64,000 nt of DNA from Heterodera schachtii (Eukaryota; Nematoda; Chromadorea; Rhabditida; Heteroderidae): contig SIJG01000039.1 of the NCBI GenBank assembly GCA_023374025.1, positions 393,696-457,695 on the forward strand, in the 5' to 3' direction. Positions 35,573-48,700 of the stretch are shown here, one piece after another. Every line of letters starts with the position of its first letter. The first letter of the stretch is position 1. The notes under the pieces are model-generated. The model searched no databases, was not told where the DNA came from, and saw nothing but the letters and a program-made list of their open reading frames with translations. A program made the position numbers and the translations under genes.

Positions 35573-36600
35573 AGGGCTGGAGCGCGACCGCGATCCGCGA
35601 TTCGCGGCATTTTTTTTTGCGCGATCCACGGTCGCGGCCGCGGCAATTTGAATGCGCGGTGCGCGGCCGCGGCTTTTTTTTTTGCGCGGTGCGCCGCGCA
35701 TTTTTAAGCACTGGTAAGAATGGGGGTCTGATGAGAAAAGAGAAGGGAATTGGTGAGGAATGAGAAATTTTTGAGAAAAAAAAATTATTATTTATTTCAT
35801 TTAAAGCATTTTTTCTAATAAATATTTGGGCTAGTGGCTAAATCTTCTGACCTTCAGTGCTTTGTCTCTTGGGTTCAATTCCTCAACGGAACAGAAAATT
35901 TTTTTCATATTTTCTTTACGTTATTTTAATTGAAATTTAATTAATAAAGAAAATATTCCAACTTTTATTTTTCTTTAATTTTTAAACAGCCTAAAATCAT
36001 AAATTAACCAAATATTTGGTCATTTTTTGACAAATTCTGTTAACTCATCTCACTGAAAATATCAAAATTTTCCGGCGGCGCCTATCGGCACCGCCGCCCC
36101 CCCCCCCCACAATGTTCACAAAAAGTTTTTTGGAAAAACCGCCCACAAAAACGCGATTTAAAAAATTAATAGATTGTTAATTTATTCAAAAAAAAATCCA
36201 GAATTTTGGGACTCCGAAAATCCAAGGTTCCCCCCCCCCCCCCGCATGAAAATTTAAAAAAAAAATTCTAGTAATGGAAAAATTCTTCGAATGCCTCCCC
36301 CAAACGAAAATAAAAAAATTTAATGGGTACATATTTTAATATAGGCAATTTTCGTAACAAAGTGCAGTCAAATTTTCAAATTTTTTTTCAAAAAAATTTT
36401 CACTTGGGAAAATTTTATTGATTAAATTAAAATTTTTGAAATTTTGTTTTTAAATGCGCGGTCCGCGGCCGCGGCAATTTGAATGCGCGATGCGCGGTGC
36501 GCGGCCGCGGTTTTTTTTTTTGCGCGATGCGCGGTCGCGGCCGCGGCAATTTGAATGCGCGATGCGCGGCCGCGGTTTTTTCTGTGCGCGCTCCAGCCCT
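35573..36600. mobile_element. Foldback element C, GC-rich arms, 9-10-bp target duplication
   Basis: The left end AGGGCTGGAGCGCG (from 35573) is an inverted copy of the right end at about 36587-36600. GAATGGCACC flanks both sides (35563-35572 and 36601-36610), a 10-bp repeat that may be a 9-bp duplication plus one chance match. The arms (about 35573-35706 and 36455-36600) are made of GC-rich subunits with GCGCGGCCGCGG and GGCAATTTGAATGCGCG in opposite orientation, separated by poly-T or poly-A. The interior carries the second SINE-like copy and the hairpin plus C-run at 36073-36108, so the element carries other repeats or was invaded by them. Confidence 0.8.
35708..36165 (+). repeat. SINE-like repeat with tRNA-like promoter, copy 2
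   Basis: An A-box-like TGGGCTAGTGG lies at 35827-35837 and a B-box-like GGTTCAATTCC at 35872-35882, 45 bp apart. Alignment to copy 1 covers most of the unit. The copy continues through TTTGGTCATTTTTTGACAAA to the hairpin CGGCGGCGCC / GGCACCGCCG with loop TATC (36073-36096) and 12 C (36097-36108). Copy 1 keeps only a degenerate GC-rich patch at that place. Confidence 0.65.
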
Positions 36601-37530
36601 GAATGGCACCAAAAAGCATCATTCTCCTCACGAAATAAATGTAATGCCAAAACAAATTGGGAGAAAGGCCTGACAGCAGGCAGAGGTGAGGCGCGCTGAA
36701 CTCTGTGGGCTCAAAAAAATGGCAAGACTCAGGGCATCTGATTGGACTATTTTGACTAATTCCCCAAGTGGTGGACATTGAAATATTGTAGAATTTTTTA
36801 AATTTTTCTGAGTCAAAATGTGAATAAAAATAAGGAAATATTAATTTTTGAGTAAAATGGAAAATGAAATTTATTCAAAAATGGTAAATTTTGAAAGAAA
36901 AGGAAAATGGACTGCCCCTTTCGGCTCGTTTTCCCTGTCCCAACAGTCACTTCATTGTGGCTATCGCCGGGCCAAATGGCGGAATGTCAGCGGTGAAAAG
37001 CCGATTGGCGAAAGGCAGAAATTAATTTGGGGACCAAGCACACATTAAATTAAAGAAATGGACAAAAATATTTTAGAAACATGTGATAAATGATGAAATG
37101 AGAAAACATAATTTTTTTGCGCAATTAATTGGAGGTATTAGGAGAATTGGTGTTGGACTTTGGTCCTTCGTAATTGTTAAGGAAAATGGATAAAAAAATG
37201 AATGAACGGCTGTTGGGATAATTTTGCAGAAATTTGGCTGACGAAAACGTCTTGGCCAGCTGTTTGGTGTCAAAGAACTGATTGGAGAAGAAAGAAAAGA
37301 AAGAAGGGACGTAAGCACAGAAAAGAGTTATAATTAATTTGGCAATTAAAGTTCCAAATCGGGATCCCGAAATTAAGAGAAAAGAGTAGTCAGTTGACCA
37401 ACAAAAGAATGCGTATTAATCGCCGCCGAAGAGAGTAAATAAACTAATTCTTGGAAAGTGAGCAGAGAAGCAATTGGCATCAATTGCTCGTGATCATTTG
37501 GTCCTAGGCCAGAAGAATCCCCCCCTCCAT

Positions 37531-40500
37531 CATTCATTCATTCATTCATTCGCGTAATTTGCCCATTAAGCACAATTTTGTTTCTTATATTGAATGGCTC
37601 TGTATGAATTATAATATTTTTTAAAGTGATAATTAGCTTATTTTTGTATAATTTATAAAATTGAATTATTACAAATTTTTGAAAAAATAAATTTTTGTAG
37701 TTAATTTTGTGAAATTGTTCACTTAAAACCTTGACATCATGCACGAATTCTAGCTCTTTCCAGTCCTTGATAAAAAATATTTTTATAGAAATTATAAATA
37801 TAATAAAAATCTTTTAAAATAAATTGAAATATGTATTTATATTAAGGTTAGATTTACAAAACATTTGCATTCTTTTTAAATATGTAGTTAAGTGTTGTAT
37901 TGTAATAAATCTTTTTTTTATTTTAGCTTTTTTTGAATTTATTAATTTTATAAATTTTTCAATATTATTTTTTGATGTATATTTATTAATTGATATTTTT
38001 AATTATTTGCTGATTTATTCCCATGAAGATTGACTGCGTCCAAAGTAACAAATGCATGTTCGGAATTAAATTTACAAATTTGTAAATTCAAAAAATAATC
38101 ACATTTTGCATTTTTTATACTTTATTAAATGCAATTTAGTATTTAAAAAATATAATATTAGTATTACAATATCAATCGCTTTTGCCTCGCTTTGTATTTT
38201 TGATCTTCTTGCTCGTAAACATTTTTAACATATTTTAATAAAATAATAATTATTATTTTTTTCTCTTTTTTACAATTTTAAAAGAAAAAATTAAATAAAC
38301 ATAATAATTTTTATGTAATTATCTTTTTAAAATTATTTCCATCCTTTGAAAAACAGCATTTTTTCAATCTTTAATTTTTCGATTTATTATTTATTAATTG
38401 TACTTTTATTTTGGAAATTTTCTCGTACCGGTTACGGAAATTTTTACTATTTTTGGCATCTCGTCATTTTTTACTTTTTTTTTAAATTTTTGTTGTTTTG
38501 CTTTATGCATGTTTTCTTGATAAGTAACTTTATTTATTAACAAATTTAATTTACTTTTGATGAATATGCATTTGAAAAATGAAAAATATTTAATTTTTTA
38601 GATTTTATTCATCAGCGCATATAATTTTTTAAGGATTATAATATAGTAAATAATTTAATATTGTTCTAAACTTCTTTGTTAATTATTTGTGATCAAGATA
38701 ACTTAACAGTATATTTTTTATTTATTTATTTATTTTCATAATTTTCAATTCATATAAGCTTATCCTTTCATTAGCATAAGGTTGGTTTTTGTTTTTAGCA
38801 ATCACAAATATAATATTCTCTTTTTTCAAAATGTTTTTTATTTAATATAAGACATTTGAGTAGGTTTCATTAAATATTTTTAAAGGGGTTTTAGACAATT
38901 CAATAAAAAATTTATTAAAATTTTAAATGAAATTAAATATATTATTTAATAAATTAATTATAATATTTGTCGTGTGAATTTTTTTCGTAATTTTGAATTT
39001 AATTATGAGTTAAGCTTATTAAATGTAACTAGTTACTACAAAAATTAATATTAAATTTATCAAATGCAATGCTTCTTAATCAACAGTTCTTTATAATATT
39101 TTATCATTATTTTTCTCGTCTTCATCTCAAGTCGAAGCACTGTAACCTAATTATTGAAATGAATAATTTATTGAATTGAGTAGATAGAAAATAATAAAGT
39201 AAATAAATAAATATGGGTATTATAAAATAAAATAATACCTTTTAGTTCAATTTAAAATTAGTTTGTCTTATTTTTATGCTTTTAAAAAATTTTTCCTATA
39301 CTTTTTTGTTTAATTTTTATGTATTCTTTGCTCATATTTAAATGTTGAAATTTATGTCATATAAACTTTTGGGTTTAAATTAATTAATTAAAACAAAATA
39401 TCATTTACTGTTTTGTATATTTTTTAATAATTTTACAAAAATGAATCTTTCTAATATAACAGTTAAAGAAATAAACAAAATTACTAAAGATAATTAAAAA
39501 AATTTCTAAATATTATTAGTATGATCAAATTAATTACATAGTTAATTTAAAAAGCATGATTAAAAAATTGTAAGAAAAGAAATAAAAGATAAATTAAAAA
39601 AGTATTAATTTTGGGATAATTTCTCCAAAAATTGTACAAAAAATTTTTCATCAGCAAAATCCGAGGAAAAATTAATTTTTTTGTAAAGATTTAATAATTT
39701 TTGCCTTTTTTAAAGTAAATTCAATTTTTTAATAAAGAATAAATAGGAAGCCTCAATTATCAAATTCTATAATTTCAACTATTATTAAATTTTCTGTACA
39801 TTCGTGAGTATTAAATTATAAAATTTAAATTAATGATTAAATGAAACAAACTAATATTTTTGTTATCTTTTTTATAATTCATTTTAGTTGTTTTATTTTA
39901 AATCAGTTATTTATATTTATTGTTTCATATTTTGCCTTCTTTTATAACTAATTAAATGTATTTGTTTATGTTTATTTATTTATGCATAATTAAAAGTGAT
40001 AAATTTCGCTATATTTTTTTATATATTCAATTTTATTTCTTAATTTATGGCGTTCATTCGAATAAATAAATTTTTGGGTAAATTTTTACTTTTTTCGATT
40101 TTTCTTCGCAGCTTTTTTTACTCATGTTATAATAATTTTTTTTTACTTCTGACTTTTCTTTTGGAAATTAAAATAATTAATTTTTATATAATATTGTTTT
40201 GATTTATATTATAAATTTCAAAGGTAATTTTCTTTAAGCGATTAGTTATGATTTATTTTTTAGCTTACAATTAGAGTGAATTTTTATTGTTTATCATTTT
40301 TACTTTCATGGCACAAAAACCGATCTGCGTTCAAATACGTTGCTTTAATTAAATTATTTTGTTTCTTTTTATAATTTAGATAGAATATTTATTTTTTTTT
40401 AATTAAGTTTAATTTTAGTTGTTTTTTAATTTTTAACGGTATTAATAAAATAAATAAATTGTTATTAATAGAATATTGTTGTTTTAATAGAATCATTTAA

Positions 40501-41779
40501 AATAAGTACCGGTACCGGTTTTGCATTTGTGGTTAATACTGGTATTGAATAGATAGATAGTATTTTGAAAGTTAATAACTATAACTATTTTATCCTTTTG
40601 ATAATTCTTTAAATTTATTATAATAAATTCGACGGGCACTATTTTTACTATAATTATAAATTTTGATTCTTAATAAGAATAAATTAGTACTTTAAAAGAT
40701 TATTTATTAGTTTTTCATTATTTTTTTAAACTTATAAAAATAAATGCTTAGTTTCAAAATAATTGTTTTAATTAAAATTTTCGTATTTCTCATGGTATTC
40801 TGCGAAATTTTTTCGGTTTTTCGGTTTTTCTTACTTTCAAACTTGATATACATTCAATTGACAGTTTTAATTTTACTTTGTATTAAGTTTTTCTTATTTA
40901 ATTAAGGGTAAAATTACAAATTATCTGCCTAGACTTATGTGTTTAAGCGAACCTTTTTGTTAGACCTGTTTTTTAGGGATTTTCCCTAGGAAAAAACAAA
41001 ACATATTCTTTTATTTTAAAAAAATTACAAAACAATCCTAATATTAATATCTGACATAACAAAAAATAAAAAATATGTGAGAAGAAAACATTTCTCAAAA
41101 AATTAAAAACAAGGAATTAAAAAAAGATTATGTTTTTTAAAAGGTTTTATAGGTATTTCTAAATGTTCATACCTTTTTTTAACAAAAATTATTCAAACAA
41201 TATTAGAAAAAATATTTTTAAAAGTCTATTTTTCATAAATAAGGTTTATTTACAAAAATAAGACTTTTTTCTAATATAAGTAGTTTAAAACTTTAATGAC
41301 AATTTAATGAAACAAGCAGCCCAAAGGACCATCGAAAGTATTTGCAGATGCATTATCTTGTTAAATATTAAAAAATAGATAATAAAGAAATAAATCGAAG
41401 TATTTTTGCTTAATAGTCTGTAATTAATTTTTGTTATTTAGTGAACCAGTTTCATTAAAATTAAAAATAACATTTTTTCAGAAATGAACAAAAATTTTTT
41501 TTATCTTGTTATGAAAATAATAATAATAATAATATACTTACAAAAAAATATTTTTTATAAAATTTTTTATTTAAATAATCTAATAATTAATAATTGGTTC
41601 TTTTCTAAAAAAATATAAATTTTTGAACACTAAATATAACAACTTTAAAGAAAATAAAAATATTAAATTTTCCTTTACGCAATATATTTTAAATAGTGTA
41701 AATCATTTAAATAAAGTATATAAAATTATTATTTAGTGCATCTGAATTACAACAGTGAAACTAATTCATAAATGAAGTA
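37531..41779. other. AT-rich DNA without recognisable genes
   Basis: A short CATT microsatellite lies at about 37530-37550. After it the plus strand is T-biased to about 40.9 kb. No coding-like frame. Confidence 0.6.
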
Positions 41780-41788
41780 TAAAAATAA

Positions 41789-42169
41789 GGGTCGGGGTCG
41801 TTTTCGCGCCGGCCGTTTTCGCGCCAGCGCAGTTTTTGAAGTATAACTTTTTTCATTGTCAACCAAATCCAACTTTCTTGGTATCATTCGATAGCCCTAA
41901 ATACCCTCTATTTTCCTGCAAAATTGTTAAAATTTTCATTAAGGTTCAAAAGTTCCGGCCAAATTGTTTAGAAAACCAGTTTTTTTAAGTTTTCTGGCCA
42001 TAACATTTTTGAACCTTAATGAAAATTTTAACAATTTTGCAGGCAAATAGAGGATACTTAGGGCTATCGAATGATACCAAGAAAGTTGGATTTGGTTGAC
42101 AATGAAAAAAGTTATACTTCAAAAACTGCGCTGGCGCGAAAACGGCCGGCGCGAAAACGGCCTGGTCCG
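41789..42169. mobile_element. Palindromic foldback element D, perfect 9-bp target duplication
   Basis: The 381-bp element lies between perfect direct repeats TAAAAATAA (41780-41788 and 42170-42178). The left end reads GGGTCGGGGTCGTTTTCGCG; the right end, reverse-complemented, reads CGGACCAGGCCGTTTTCGCG. After a doubled GGCCGTTTTCGCGCC unit the arms match almost base for base for about 190 bp, so the whole element is a near-perfect hairpin. Both arms contain GGTATCATTCGATAGCCCT, related to the core of element B. No coding capacity. Confidence 0.9.
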
Positions 42170-42178
42170 TAAAAATAA

Positions 42179-43341
42179 ACTATTATTTCATAAATGGATT
42201 TCATTTATATTTTTTCGATCAATAAAATAGAAGCATAACCAAAGACATTGCAGGAAAACCGATAAAAAATTAAATTCTTAAAAAATACTAATTTTCTAAT
42301 GTTTTATATTTTTTCTTCTTCTTTCTTCTTAAAAAAGCCGAATTCGACTTAAATATATTACGCATTCACGAAATTAATTAAATTAATTAATTCTCTTGAA
42401 AATGAAAATATTTGAAAAGTAACTACGCTTAAAATACACTTGAATTTCAATTATTTTTCATAAAATTGTTAAAATCATTTGAAAAAACTTATTTAAAATA
42501 TTTATCCACGGGAAAATGAAAATTCAAATCAGTTCAGAAAAGGAAAAAATTCGATCACATTTCTTGTTTTCTTGTACCAACCTTCGAAAAAAGGATCAGT
42601 TATTACACATGAGAGAATGTTCACTAAAACTAAAAAATAAAAAAATTCATTTCTTAGTAACAAATACAATAAAATTTAATAAGAAAAGGTAATTCTCAAG
42701 CATTTTTATTAAAATTGTAAAAGTAATCAACAAAAACTTATTTATAATTTTATCATATAATAAATATTAATTGTTTTAAATTAAATTTAAAAATGAAATG
42801 ATTTAAACAATTCAGTTCTTTTTCAAATGTAATTAAATTATTCACTGCTTATAAAAGTATCATATACTTTTATTGAACATATTAGTCATCATAAAGAATA
42901 AAAAACTAAAATTTAATTATTCAATAGAAAATAGCTTAGATGAAAGCAAGAAACCGACTGAGGAATTACAGCATGGGATAAAAAGATAAGGCCAAAATAA
43001 GTAAGTTAGCGTAAATAAAGAAAATCCATATTAAGAAAAAATAAAAGTATTTATTAGAATAATTAAAAATTTATAAAATTTAATTTCAATTTGTCGTTGA
43101 GTTGATAAATTTGTTAAAATCTCTTGACATTTAAAAATTAGTAAAGATGCTTTTTTAAAACAATTTAGAATTTTTTATAATAATTAAAAATTAAATTACA
43201 TTCGATCATTTGAAATATCTAAAATAAATTTTGAACAAAATTTTGTAGGGCATAATTAATAATATGAATCTTTTCCGCAGCGTATAAACGGGGAATTAAT
43301 GATAAAGAAATTCATTTCAACAATTAAGAAAATTATAGTCA
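42179..43341. other. AT-rich DNA without recognisable genes
   Basis: A-biased plus strand, no coding-like frame before the broken gene at 43342. Confidence 0.6.
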
Positions 43342-43887
43342 ATGAAATATTTAGAAAACGATAGAAAAATAGCAATATACGAAACTGAGAAAATGGAAAA
43401 CCATTTGACGCAAAAATACAAAGCCCATCTTGGTATTCAGATTGTATGCCGGAATTTCAACATTGAAGCCAAAATTTGCAATTAAAGAAAAAATAGAAAT
43501 TGAAGGGCCAATAATTTATGCGGTGAATTGTCTTAGCAAAATTTCGGAGTTTTATTTAAATTTTGAAATATTGTTTTTGAAAAAATATGAAAGAACATTT
43601 AATGAATTAAAATTGGTAAATGAAGAGGAATTAATTTACGAAATAGAAGAGGAAAAAAATGTGGAAAATGCATCAAAAAACGAAATTGAAACAAAAATTG
43701 CCAAACTTCGAAACGAATTTGATCAAAAATGGAAAATATATGCAAAAATGTCAAGGAAAATGCCGAGGAAGAAAAGAAGAAATTGGAAAAAGCAACTGGA
43801 AATGCAGCAAATGAGGTAGAAAAAGATGAACTTATAGATGAATATGATGACAAATTTGGCACTTTCATTTCGTCGCCCTTTTCATAA
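43342..43887 (+). pseudogene. Small charged, coiled-coil-like coding sequence broken by two frameshifts
   Basis: Three consecutive stretches read as one plausible protein of about 180 residues. The first runs in frame from ATG 43342 (a second ATG is at 43393) to about 43480. The middle is in the next frame, about 43466-43738. The last returns to the first frame, about 43738-43887, and ends TAA. GC content is higher than the neighbours, and the two outer parts sit in the same frame, so the two shifts cancel. The C-terminal half is rich in K and E (for example NVKENAEEEKKKLEK) and looks coiled-coil. I recognise no family. It is either a decaying gene, a gene with two base-calling errors, or possibly one with tiny introns. 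AATAAA lies downstream at 44110-44115. Confidence 0.55.
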
Positions 43888-44827
43888 AAAAGCATTTTCA
43901 AAAATGCTTGAATCTTTCTGATTTTTTAGAATTTTTTCATTTCCTTTCGAATGATTCTGCCTTTTTTTAATTTTCAGTTTTTTTTGTTTTGTTTTTTCCA
44001 TTTCTTTTGCCTTTATATGTTCATTTTTTTGATAGATTTTGGTGTAAAAACTTATATTTTTTAAATACTATGTAAGTCTCTAGATTTTTAAAAAACCTAT
44101 GCAAATACAAATAAAACAACAAGAAATGAAAAAAATTTTATTAATTTTTCAACTTTATTTTTCTCCAAATATCAAAGAATCAACTTTTTAGTTTTTGAAA
44201 ATTTTTTATACTTTCGCAATAGCAAAAGCATATTTTTTAATGTTTCATAATTCTTCCAATTATCTTTTTTTTTTTTGTATTATATTATCCATCAAAAATA
44301 ATACAATTTATTCACTTCAATCGAAACATTTTTCAATCCTTGATACTTAATACACAGTCTTCTGGTTTATTTTGAAGCAGTGATTGTAAATTTAAAATAA
44401 GATATTTCATTTTTGTGTCTAGCTTTCAGGCGTATAAATAATTATCGAGTTTTCATTATTGAGAAAGTCTAGATTAATTGAAAATTTAAAAATTTTTACT
44501 GCCTACCAAAGCTACCTGTATTTGGCAAATCCGGCCAAATTTGATCAAATTTCACACAACACGCTTTTCAGTGACCGTGACTTCTTCTTCAAAGGCCCTT
44601 GTTGCATCTCTGTAATTAAAAAATATATATACAAAAGAGCACTAAATCTTTGGTTGGGGAGGAGATAAATTTAGAGGAAACGAATTAATTTAGTCAGTAA
44701 ATACTGGCGAAAAAAACAGACCAGATGAATTATAACCCGTTTTCATTAACCAGCACTGTTTGCAGAGAGAGTTTTTGAACAAATTTTAAATAGCAAAATT
44801 TTATAATTTTTGATTAAAGAACAATTT

Positions 44828-44909
44828 GGCTTTTAAAATAGGTCAACTACAACCCAACTATTCGAAAAAGGCTTTTAAATAGGTCAACTACAACCCAAAT
44901 ACTCGAAAA
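44828..44909 (+). repeat. Roughly 42-bp tandem duplication
   Basis: Two adjacent units, 44828-44869 and 44870-44909, both containing TAGGTCAACTACAACCCAA and CTCGAAAAA or TTCGAAAAA. No function suggested. Confidence 0.8.
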
Positions 44910-45566
44910 ATGGACGATATCTAATTATTAGAGCCCGGATTTTTAGGTGCTAAAAATCCCAAAATAGGTACTAAAATAGTTGCTAAAAAAGTGCAAAATA
45001 GGTGCTAAAAACCCCCAAAAAGGTCAAAATAGGTGCGAAAATAGGTATTAAAAATTGAAAAAATCCAGTGTTTTTATACACAAAAATTCCAAAAATGACT
45101 AATTTTTTTTATCAATTGTCGCCCGCACAATTGCAAACGGTCAAGAAAATAAATAAATAAATTTTACAGACGAATTTTGAGAAATTTTTTCATTTCTTAG
45201 GTGAACATTTTCTGAAATTTGGTCAATTTTTAGGGGTATATTAATATTTCCAAAATAACTATTTGAACATTTAATATTATCAAAAAAATAAATAAAACAA
45301 AATATTATTTCTACTTTAATTTTTTTTTATTAGTATTTAAGACAAATGAATAGTAGTTTATAGATATTGTCAACTGATCGAAAAAAAAATTGTAATTAAT
45401 TTTGACATTTGTAATCATCGATATATTCAAAATAATAAAAAAGAAACATTTAATTAAATAATAAATTTTAATAAAATAATTCACACTTATAATATGTGGT
45501 TAAATATTGTTTTTGGTAAATCTTTGGAAAATCATTTATTTAAAAAGTTATGCGACAAAAATAATC

Positions 45567-45745
45567 TGAAGCGGGTGCCTTTACCATGATAGTAAATCAA
45601 CACGAAAATTAAATCTCAATTAATAAATATCAACAAACCAAACAAAATAAATGAATAATTTTCTAACGGCAAAAGTGAATATTTGAACAAAATTGAAGTA
45701 AATTAAAAGGTGGTCAATTAAGTAAGTGTTCTCAAAAATTTATTT
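45567..45745 (+). repeat. Dispersed repeat, copy 2
   Basis: Partner of 3585-3780 in the same orientation, with small indels. The pair is about 42 kb apart. Confidence 0.6.
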
Positions 45746-48700
45746 TGTAGAACAAAAAAATATATATTTTTATATTTCTAATTAATTTTATATTATTATC
45801 AAATCATTTATAGCATAAATTATATCAAACATTTTTTAAAGAAACTGTAGGCATTACAGGAGTACAAAATGGTGTGATTAAGCGCAAATAAATAATTCTT
45901 TTGAGACAAATTAAACCCATAGGAAAAAATAATCAAAAGTCAATAAAATATATGATAAAGAATAAAAAAGTGAATTTTGAGGCGCAGCAAAAGAAATAGA
46001 GGTGTCAAAGTCCGCGAGAAGTAATGTTAATAAGGTTTATACAAAGTACATCTAAATAAATAAATAATTCGTAGATTAAATTAAAAAAACTGTATTTAGG
46101 ATAAAAAATTAATAAAGGACAAAATTGATTAAACAGGAAAAATTAATCATTTGTTAAAAGTTGCATTATATGGATTCAAAAAATGGTGAAAACAAACCAA
46201 TTTATATTAAAAAATAAAATAAATTTAAAGCAAAATATAAATATACTAATATCTGAAGAAAATTTGGGCTTAAAATAAATTTCATAAATATTTTTTTCAT
46301 TTCCATAATTTAAAATTTGCAAAAATTTTAGCGTTAAATGATTAACTCAAATTATATAAAAGAAAATATAATATATTTAATTATTTTTGTCTTTAATTTA
46401 CATTATATTATTTTTTGAAATTATTATTTTTTTGTTTAGATCAAGGCATTCATCAACAGAATAGTCATTCAAATTTTTCCGTTTTCTAAAATTAAAAATT
46501 TTCCGGGTTTTTTTGGACGTAAAAAAACAATTCGTTCTTTCATTGTCCAATTGAGCTGATTTTTTCAAAGTGTAACGCACAATAAAATTTTGAAATTTTT
46601 AGCATGGTTCATTTTTTCCCAAATATAAAGGAGAATGGGAGCTATAAGAGTAATAGACGAACAAAATAAAAAAAATCATTAAAAGAGATGCAAAAATTAT
46701 GGACTTACAAATTTTAACTATTTAAGTCCGACAGAACCTGTGTAATACCCTAAGTATAATTTTCTTTTTAAGTTGAGAGATTTTTTCATGGCCTGCTTCT
46801 GATAGAAATTTGTCTCTTCGTTATGAGAGTTGTAGTAATTTTTGAAGAAAGATAAAATTTTAAGTTATTTAAATTATTTAATAAATGTTAAAATTAATTT
46901 TCCCTTTAATATTTTCAATCTTGTGCAGGCTACTCCTCGTTCATCCTTGTTGTTTGGGCGCCAACATTCTTTTTTTTTTTAACTTTTATGCTATTTTAAA
47001 ATCAATTCAATTCAGTCAAACATATGTTCATATTTAATTTATTTACCTAAGATTTAAAAAAAAAATTAGTTACGCAAAATTTGAATATTTAAAATAAAAT
47101 ATTGCACTTTTAATATGTTATATTTTCTCAACAGAAAATTATTATTTGATAAAGTCTTTTAGTAATAATTGAAATTTTCCTAATTTTAGGCATTTCTAAT
47201 AATTCATAGTAGTATAATTTTTTTAAAATCTTTTAATTAGATTAGTTCGTATTTTAAAGATTTAAAAATTTATTTCTGTAATTTGGTGTATTAATTTATG
47301 ATATTTCATTGTAAGGGAATTTTATCTAAATTTTTGACCTGTTTATTGAAATATAAATCTTAAATTATTTTAAAAATATATTTTAATTTTGAAAAAATAT
47401 ATTATAAAATATAATATATTTGTTTCTATTCGTTAAAAAATTTCAATTTCTTTCTCAGCATTATTCAACACGAGTATTTGCTAAAACTTTAAGGCCTAAA
47501 AATAAATATTTTTGTAATCATTGACTCTTTTTTAACATTTTTAAATCCAGAAGAGCATTGAATTTTAGTCCTAAATGATTATAAAAATAGGTTTATTACC
47601 GGACTATAAGGAGTGTCCGGCAGCTTGCCTTTCGACGAGTTAATTTACTAAAAAAATTAATTTTTTTTTAACTTGTGAAGAATCTTTAAACATATTTTAT
47701 TTGAGTTTCGTAAAAATTAATAATGTCAATGATATAAGTTATAATAATTTCCAAATACTAAATTTAGATAAATCAATCGAAAAAAATTTTCGCAATTATA
47801 AATCCTTATTTACTGAAGAGTTTTAGCCATGATTATTTTTATAAAAAATCGGAATTTTGAGAAAATAATAAATTAAAACAAGACAAAACCAAAAGAATTT
47901 TTTTAGATATTACTTTGATTAAATCATAAACATTACTAGATAAATTTAATTAACAATTTAAATTTGATTAGTATATTATAATTTAATCGCACAATTAAAT
48001 TAACAGAAACTCAATACCATGTTAAGAGAATATATATAGCATATAAATGAAAAAAATATATATGCACAACGAAATAATAATCGAAAAGAAAAAAAAATAG
48101 ATAAATGACCGCGAAACCAAAACAGCAAAAAAAAACTTTTTATGCCGAGATCGAAATGGAATTCTCATACAAACTAGCAAAGAAGCATAAACACATGCGA
48201 TTATAAGCAATAGAATTTTTATCAGTGTTTAACACCTAAAATTTACGCCCATTATTATGATTAAAAAATTAAAAAATGTTAATTTTAATAAATTAATATA
48301 ATTATTATTTATCACTACCTTTTATTGTCAGATATTATTAAATATTTTTGAATAATGAAATGAACGAGAAAAAAAATTAAAAAATTATGGTAAAAATTTA
48401 ATTAATATAATGGATTTAAATATATAAATTAAAAGCAAAACATAAAAAATGAATTATAATCTTTTAATTATAATTCAACAAATCCTAATTTGTTAACCAG
48501 AAATAATTTTCCTTTATTTAATATAAATTTTTTCTAATTTAAGATGATTAATGGAATATATATATAAAGTCAGAACCATAATTTAATATAATTTAGTGAA
48601 TTTTAATAAAAATTTTATGAAAAAATATTTATTTAAAATCAACAAGCTTTTTTTTGAAAAACAAAATTTTTTTTTATATTTGTATTTAGAGTAGTTGAAA

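Larger units (their letters stand above)
34990..37530. other. GC-richer island of unknown origin, split by a foldback
   Basis: At 34990-35562 and 36611-37530 the plus strand is purine-rich and much richer in GC than the surroundings. It holds several frames of 60-118 codons on both strands, none resembling a known family. Removing the element at 35573-36600 and one target duplication joins the halves at GAATGGCACC. It may be an old host gene remnant or regulatory region, or a large decayed transposon. I see no spliced gene model I could defend. Confidence 0.45.

Noticed and set aside
36422..36778. Several 60-118-codon frames on both strands in the GC-rich arm of foldback C
   Set aside because: They are products of GC-rich palindromic subunits and poly-T spacers, giving simple-sequence translations in every frame.
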